7,722 nt of DNA from Phycisphaerales bacterium (GTDB lineage Bacteria > Planctomycetota > Phycisphaerae > Tepidisphaerales > Tepidisphaeraceae), in NCBI GenBank assembly GCA_028288775.1, contig JAQGHP010000580.1, forward strand, positions 1 through 7,722, given 5' to 3'. Made by a program: the position numbers and the translations under genes. Of this stretch, positions 4,159 to 7,722 are shown in pieces. Every line of letters starts with the position of its first letter. Position 1 is the first letter of the stretch. The notes under the pieces are model-generated. The model had not been told where the DNA came from. It made no database searches and saw only the letters and a list, made by a program, of their open reading frames with translations.

Positions 4159-5817
4159 ATGGCCGATACCACCGCGACGAGGAAGTCCGCGCCCGAGAGC
4201 AGCTACAAGGAAACCGTTGAGTCCGTGCTGGTTGCGTTTATTCTCGCTTTTATCTTCCGTGCGTTTATCGTCGAGGCGTTTGTCATTCCCACCGGATCCA
4301 TGGCGCCCACGCTCTACGGCGCGCACATGCGATTCCAATGCCCGGACTGCGGGTACCACTTTGACGTCGGCTACCACGCCTCCGACACCCCCAGCGGCGA
4401 CGATGTGGACATCCCCTCCGAAGCGCCGCAGCCACGCGAAGTGCAATGCCCCAACTGCGGCTACACGCTTCCCGACAACCCCCCGAATGCTCCGCCGGCG
4501 TTGGTGCGCGTCCGTTTCGGCGACCGAATTTTGGTGCTCAAATACCTCTACCTGTTCCAGCCTCCGCGCCGCTGGGACGTGGTGGTGTTCAAGAGCCCGG
4601 AAGAAGGCCCGCGGCACATTCCCGAAGACCCGGAATACGGCCAAAATTACATCAAGCGCCTCGTGGGCATCGGCCCCGAAAACCTCGTCATCCTCGGCGG
4701 CGACATCTACACCGGCCCCTTGGGGGCGAGCAAGCCGCTGGGCCCGGACAACAAGCCGCTCTTCCACATTCAGCGCAAGCCCGCCTACGTGCAGGATGCG
4801 CTCTGGCGGACGGTCTACGACAACGATTACATCCCCCACCTGGGCAGCACCATCCACCGCTGGACGCAGCCCTGGCAGGAGGAGACGACGCCTTCCGGCT
4901 GGGCCGTTTCCGGTCCGGACGGGGCGGCGTCGCGGTTGTTCCAATACAACAACCTGACTGGGGCGGGGGCGATCGCCTTCAATCCTGATGCCGACCCCGA
5001 GACCCACGCACTTACCGATTACCTCGCCTACGACGAGACCGAACACCGCGAGCAGCGCTGGCGGCCGACTTACGTAAGCGACCTGAAGCTCGCCTGCACC
5101 TACACCCGCAGCGCCGGCGACGGCCCGCTGCGCATGCAGCTCACCAAATCCACGGACGCCTTCACTGCCGAGATCGCCCCGGGCAAAGTCCGCCTTCTCC
5201 ACGGCAGGCGCGTGAACGCCAATAACGCCGCGGTCGAGGACGAGAAGGAAATCAAGTCGGCCGACCTCCCAGAATTGTCGGGGAGCAATCCGGTCCGGCT
5301 GGAACTGAGCAACGTGGACTACCGCGTAAGCCTGCGAGTCAACGGCCGCGAAGTTCTCGCGACCGAGGATAAAGATTACGCGCCCGACGTCGCCGCCCTG
5401 TGGACCCAGGAAGACCGTGATACGACGCAATCCGATCCATTTGTTAAGCCACTGGTCCGCATCATCGCCGAGCGCCAGACGGGGATCATCGAGCATGTTT
5501 TGCTCGCGCGCGACATTTACTATTTAAGCCACAACGGCGCCAGCCGCTTCTGGGGAACCGTCGATCGGCTCGCGGAATTGAAGGCCGGCGAATACTTCGT
5601 GCTGGGTGATAACTCCTACATCAGCGGCGACGCCCGCTACTGGAGCGACCCGGTGCGCCTGCCGCGTGAGGGATTGTCGTTCGTGGAATCTGGTCGCGTG
5701 CCCGAGCGGTTCATGCTCGGCAAGGCGTTCTTCGTCTATTGGCCGGCGGGATATCCCCTCTTCAAGAGCTCGTTCAACGCCGTCCCCGATTTCGGCGAAA
5801 TGCGGTTCATTCACTGA
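4159..5817 (+). CDS. lepB: Signal peptidase I with zinc-ribbon insert and large extra domain
   Basis: Type I signal peptidase (family S26), a membrane-anchored Ser/Lys protease that removes signal peptides from exported proteins on the outer face of the membrane. Residues about 20-40 form the N-terminal membrane helix (VLVAFILAFIFRAFIVEAFV), followed directly by the PTGSMAPTL box with nucleophile Ser47. The general-base lysine is Lys166 in NYIKRLVGIGPEN. The family's late box is GDNSYISGDARYW (483-495), then GKAFFVYWPAG. At 552 residues it is well over the usual 200-350. Two insertions explain this. A zinc ribbon (C61-x2-C64 ... C97-x2-C100) sits between the serine and lysine boxes, spacing them 119 residues apart against about 55 in E. 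coli. A segment of about residues 187-435 includes a beta-rich stretch (about 307-400, VRLELSNVDYRVSLRVNG) resembling a concanavalin/LamG-like fold. The common PGD after the lysine box is GPE. No strong ribosome site precedes the ATG, but the helix begins soon after, so the start is sensible. It overlaps the convergent kinase gene by 11 bases. Confidence 0.93.
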   Translation: MADTTATRKSAPESSYKETVESVLVAFILAFIFRAFIVEAFVIPTGSMAPTLYGAHMRFQCPDCGYHFDVGYHASDTPSGDDVDIPSEAPQPREVQCPNCGYTLPDNPPNAPPALVRVRFGDRILVLKYLYLFQPPRRWDVVVFKSPEEGPRHIPEDPEYGQNYIKRLVGIGPENLVILGGDIYTGPLGASKPLGPDNKPLFHIQRKPAYVQDALWRTVYDNDYIPHLGSTIHRWTQPWQEETTPSGWAVSGPDGAASRLFQYNNLTGAGAIAFNPDADPETHALTDYLAYDETEHREQRWRPTYVSDLKLACTYTRSAGDGPLRMQLTKSTDAFTAEIAPGKVRLLHGRRVNANNAAVEDEKEIKSADLPELSGSNPVRLELSNVDYRVSLRVNGREVLATEDKDYAPDVAALWTQEDRDTTQSDPFVKPLVRIIAERQTGIIEHVLLARDIYYLSHNGASRFWGTVDRLAELKAGEYFVLGDNSYISGDARYWSDPVRLPREGLSFVESGRVPERFMLGKAFFVYWPAGYPLFKSSFNAVPDFGEMRFIH

Positions 5818-7444
5818 CCGGCAGCGTCACGGTAAACGCCGCCCCCCTGCCTTCGCCTTCGCTTCGCGCGCGGACCGAGCCGCCATGAAGCTCGGCGATG
5901 CTCTTCACGATCGAGAGCCCCAGCCCCATGCCGCCATGTCGGCGGGTGATCGAGCTATCCGCCTGCGAAAAGCGGCTGAACAAATGGGGCAAATACTCGG
6001 CGCTGATACCCTCGCCCGTGTCGATCACTTCGAGCCGGGCCTGACCATTCTGCTGCGTAAGCCGCACGTCCACGCGACCGCCAGCGGGGGTGAACTTGAT
6101 CGCGTTCGCCACGAGGTTGCTCACCAGTTGCCGCAGGCGAATGGCGTCGCCCGATGCGGGCGTGGGCACGGCTTTCACCTCCAGGCGCACGCCTTTGGCC
6201 TCGGCGTGCATCCGTTCTTCCTCGGCCCCCGCCTCCACCACCTCGCCCAGATCGATCTTCTTCGGATCCGCGGCCATCGTCCCGTGCAGGATGTGGGTGA
6301 CGTCCAGAAGATCGTTCACCAGCCGTGCCTGCTCCTGCGCGCATTGGACGATCCGCTCCACGGCTTCTCGCGATTGCTTCGGGTCGAGCGTGCCGGCCTT
6401 GAGCAGCTTCGACCAGAGCAACACCGCGCCGATGGGCGTGCGCAATTCGTGGGAGACCGTGGCGAGAAAGTCGTCCTTCGCGCGGTTCGCGGCCTCCGCG
6501 CCTTCCTTCGCCTGGTGCAGCGCCGCCCGGGCGCGGTCGTGGTCGATTGCCACCCCGGCCAGATGCGCCGCCGACTCGATCAAGTTCTTCTCCGCCGCTT
6601 TGGGCTCGCGACAGACCTGCGGATACAGGGCGAACGATCCGAGCACCCGTCCTTCCATGGAAAAGATCGGCTGCGACCAGCATGCCTTCAATTTAAACCG
6701 TGCGGCCAGTTCCCGGTATTTCGCCCAGCGGGGATCGCGCGATATGTCATCGGTTACGACCGCGGCGCAGTGGTAGATCGCCGAGCCGCACGAACCTGCT
6801 TCCGGTCCGATCGACAGCCCATCCAATTCGCGGCAAAAGGCCGCGGGCAAATGCGGCGCGGCCTTGCAATGCACATGCTCCCCGTCCGCGTCGAGCAGGA
6901 GCACCGATCCGGCCACGCGGTCGCATTGCTCTTCAATGGATTCGACGAGTGCCGTCAGGACCTTCTCGATGCCCTCGCCCTTCGCAAGCAGTTCCAGCAC
7001 GCGGGCTTGCCCGGCCTTGCGCTGCTCCGCCCTCCGCTGTTCGGTGATATCCGTACACGTGCCCACCCATTCACGAATGGACCCGTCGGCCTCTAGAACA
7101 GGAACGCCCAGCGCGACCATATGCCGATAAACGCCGTCGTGGCGACGCAGACGGTATTCGGATCGAAATTCAGTTTTGGCGGCCGCCGCCGTCCGCCAGA
7201 CGTGAATGGCACGCTCCAGGTCGTTCGGATGTATCGCGTGCAACCACCCCTTGCCCGCCGACTGCTCGAGCGTCTGCCCGGTGAACGCGGTCCATCCCGG
7301 AACATTCTCGACGACTTCGCCCACCGGATTGGTCGTCCACACGATCGGTGACGACGCCCAAACCAGTGAGCGGAATCGCTCTTCGCTGCGACGAACGGTT
7401 TCATCGCCTAAGTGCGGCGGCGATAATGTCGGGGGAATTGCCAT
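5807..7444 (-). CDS. Soluble PAS-GAF sensor histidine kinase
   Basis: A two-component sensor that autophosphorylates a histidine and passes the phosphate to a response regulator. Counting from the ATG at 7444 (545 residues), the order is: PAS domain about 20-140 (SEERFRSLVWASSPIVW ... HPNDLERA ... GTCTDITEQRRAE); GAF domain about 152-304 (GSCGSAIYH, VVTDDISRDPRW, ACWSQPIFS, VLGSFALY); a short coiled-coil-like linker; HisKA with the H-box FLATVSHELRTPIGA, phospho-acceptor His332; HATPase with N-box NLVANAIKF (442-450, catalytic Asn447), G1 DTGEG (475-479), F-box FSRF (489-492) and G2 GGMGLGLS (504-511). All key residues are present, so it should be active. No membrane helix or signal peptide is visible, pointing to a cytoplasmic sensor; the ligand is unknown. 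No receiver domain and no adjacent regulator gene are seen, so its partner lies elsewhere. A GTG at 7466-7468 would add eight residues (SSYCWYP...), but their AT-rich codons and lack of a ribosome site favour the ATG. Neither start has a clear Shine-Dalgarno. Confidence 0.93.
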   Translation of the reverse strand: MAIPPTLSPPHLGDETVRRSEERFRSLVWASSPIVWTTNPVGEVVENVPGWTAFTGQTLEQSAGKGWLHAIHPNDLERAIHVWRTAAAAKTEFRSEYRLRRHDGVYRHMVALGVPVLEADGSIREWVGTCTDITEQRRAEQRKAGQARVLELLAKGEGIEKVLTALVESIEEQCDRVAGSVLLLDADGEHVHCKAAPHLPAAFCRELDGLSIGPEAGSCGSAIYHCAAVVTDDISRDPRWAKYRELAARFKLKACWSQPIFSMEGRVLGSFALYPQVCREPKAAEKNLIESAAHLAGVAIDHDRARAALHQAKEGAEAANRAKDDFLATVSHELRTPIGAVLLWSKLLKAGTLDPKQSREAVERIVQCAQEQARLVNDLLDVTHILHGTMAADPKKIDLGEVVEAGAEEERMHAEAKGVRLEVKAVPTPASGDAIRLRQLVSNLVANAIKFTPAGGRVDVRLTQQNGQARLEVIDTGEGISAEYLPHLFSRFSQADSSITRRHGGMGLGLSIVKSIAELHGGSVRARSEGEGRGAAFTVTLPVSE

Positions 7445-7530
7445 AGGGTACCAACAATAACTAGACACAGCCGAGAGCTGGTTCGTTTGCTAACCGAAAG
7501 GGCGTGAGAAGGATTTCCGCCGCCGTGCCT

Positions 7531-7549
7531 ATCAATCGACCGCATTGAT
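7531..7549. promoter_or_regulatory. 19-bp dyad (ATCAAT-N7-ATTGAT), possible operator
   Basis: ATCAAT (7531-7536) and ATTGAT (7544-7549) are perfect inverted half-sites separated by seven bases. The dyad is 86 bases upstream of the kinase ATG and lies between it and a possible plus-strand gene at 7613, where a regulator of divergent transcription would bind. With six-base arms, chance is quite possible. The rest of 7445-7612 shows no gene, no clear promoter and no terminator. Confidence 0.25.
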
Positions 7550-7612
7550 TATTTGCTCCACTAAGAACGAAGTCTACGTTCCCAATTCCTTAGGCCCGCG
7601 CAGCCGCGTCCC

Positions 7613-7722
7613 ATGAAAACATTCACGCTCAGCGTATTTTCCGAACGAGCGGAACAGGAGAAGAATGTCAAATACGGCATTGCGGCGCAGGCGGGAGTCT
7701 GGGTGTGTATGCCTAGTCGATC
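7613..7722 (+). CDS. Possible N-terminal fragment of an unrecognised gene, cut by the window end
   Basis: An ATG at 7613 opens a frame that stays open to the last base, giving 36 complete codons (MKTFTLSVFSERAEQEKN, VKYGIAAQAG ...). The residue mix is plausible for a soluble protein, but I recognise no family. No Shine-Dalgarno is visible before the ATG, and the minus strand also has long open frames through this segment. The frame is therefore only suggestive. Confidence 0.25.
   Translation, partial: MKTFTLSVFSERAEQEKNVKYGIAAQAGVWVCMPSR

Noticed and set aside
3715..5496. 593-residue open frame on the minus strand
   Set aside because: It is antisense to lepB, rich in V/G/A/R as expected of a shadow in GC-rich DNA, has no domain motifs, and runs through the hairpin repeats whose reverse translation it simply reads.
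5606..7096. 496-residue open frame on the plus strand
   Set aside because: It lies opposite the histidine kinase, whose complete set of H, N, G1, F and G2 boxes shows which strand is coding. The plus-strand product is histidine- and arginine-rich without motifs.

Overview
The window looks like part of a high-GC planctomycete chromosome. Four things point there: a CPxCGY...GNxSGxCPECG zinc-ribbon tail, a large secreted protein with a TPR-like 'ALADAWWEY...ARAAFWYRKALP' block, a signal peptidase I of about 550 residues carrying a zinc ribbon and a long inserted domain, and intergenic hairpin repeats that read GEYTHPT / GWVYSPT and GPSARPGRHAP when translated. This assignment rests on recalled family patterns; no search was run. 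The outer genes are cut by the window ends.

Layout. 1-798 (+) is the C-terminal third of a GT35 alpha-glucan phosphorylase (glgP type), including its pyridoxal-phosphate lysine. 799-1291 is a non-coding stretch with two stem-loops, a helically phased 10-bp tandem repeat built on TGACCGA, and a plausible promoter and Shine-Dalgarno for the next gene. 1292-2941 (+) is an exported protein of unknown function. 2974-3189 (-) is a short membrane-anchor plus zinc-ribbon protein, probably a truncated family member. 3192-3752 is visibly AT-richer than its surroundings. It holds a start-less coding tail and a 149-residue orphan gene in a stop/Shine-Dalgarno/start arrangement that suggests translational coupling. 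3753-4158 is a cluster of at least four consecutive inverted repeats. 4159-5817 (+) is lepB, signal peptidase I. 5807-7444 (-) is a soluble PAS-GAF hybrid-free sensor histidine kinase that converges on lepB with an 11-bp overlap of the two 3' ends. 7445-7722 is mostly intergenic, with a 19-bp dyad and possibly the first 36 codons of a further plus-strand gene.

The genes do not form one pathway: glycogen breakdown, protein export and signalling are separate housekeeping functions. I see no recognisable defence system, CRISPR array, integrase, transposase, tRNA or rRNA. The parts most worth a second look are the domain-stuffed signal peptidase, the repeat cluster in front of it, the phased TGACCGA repeat, and the AT-rich coupled pair at 3192-3752.
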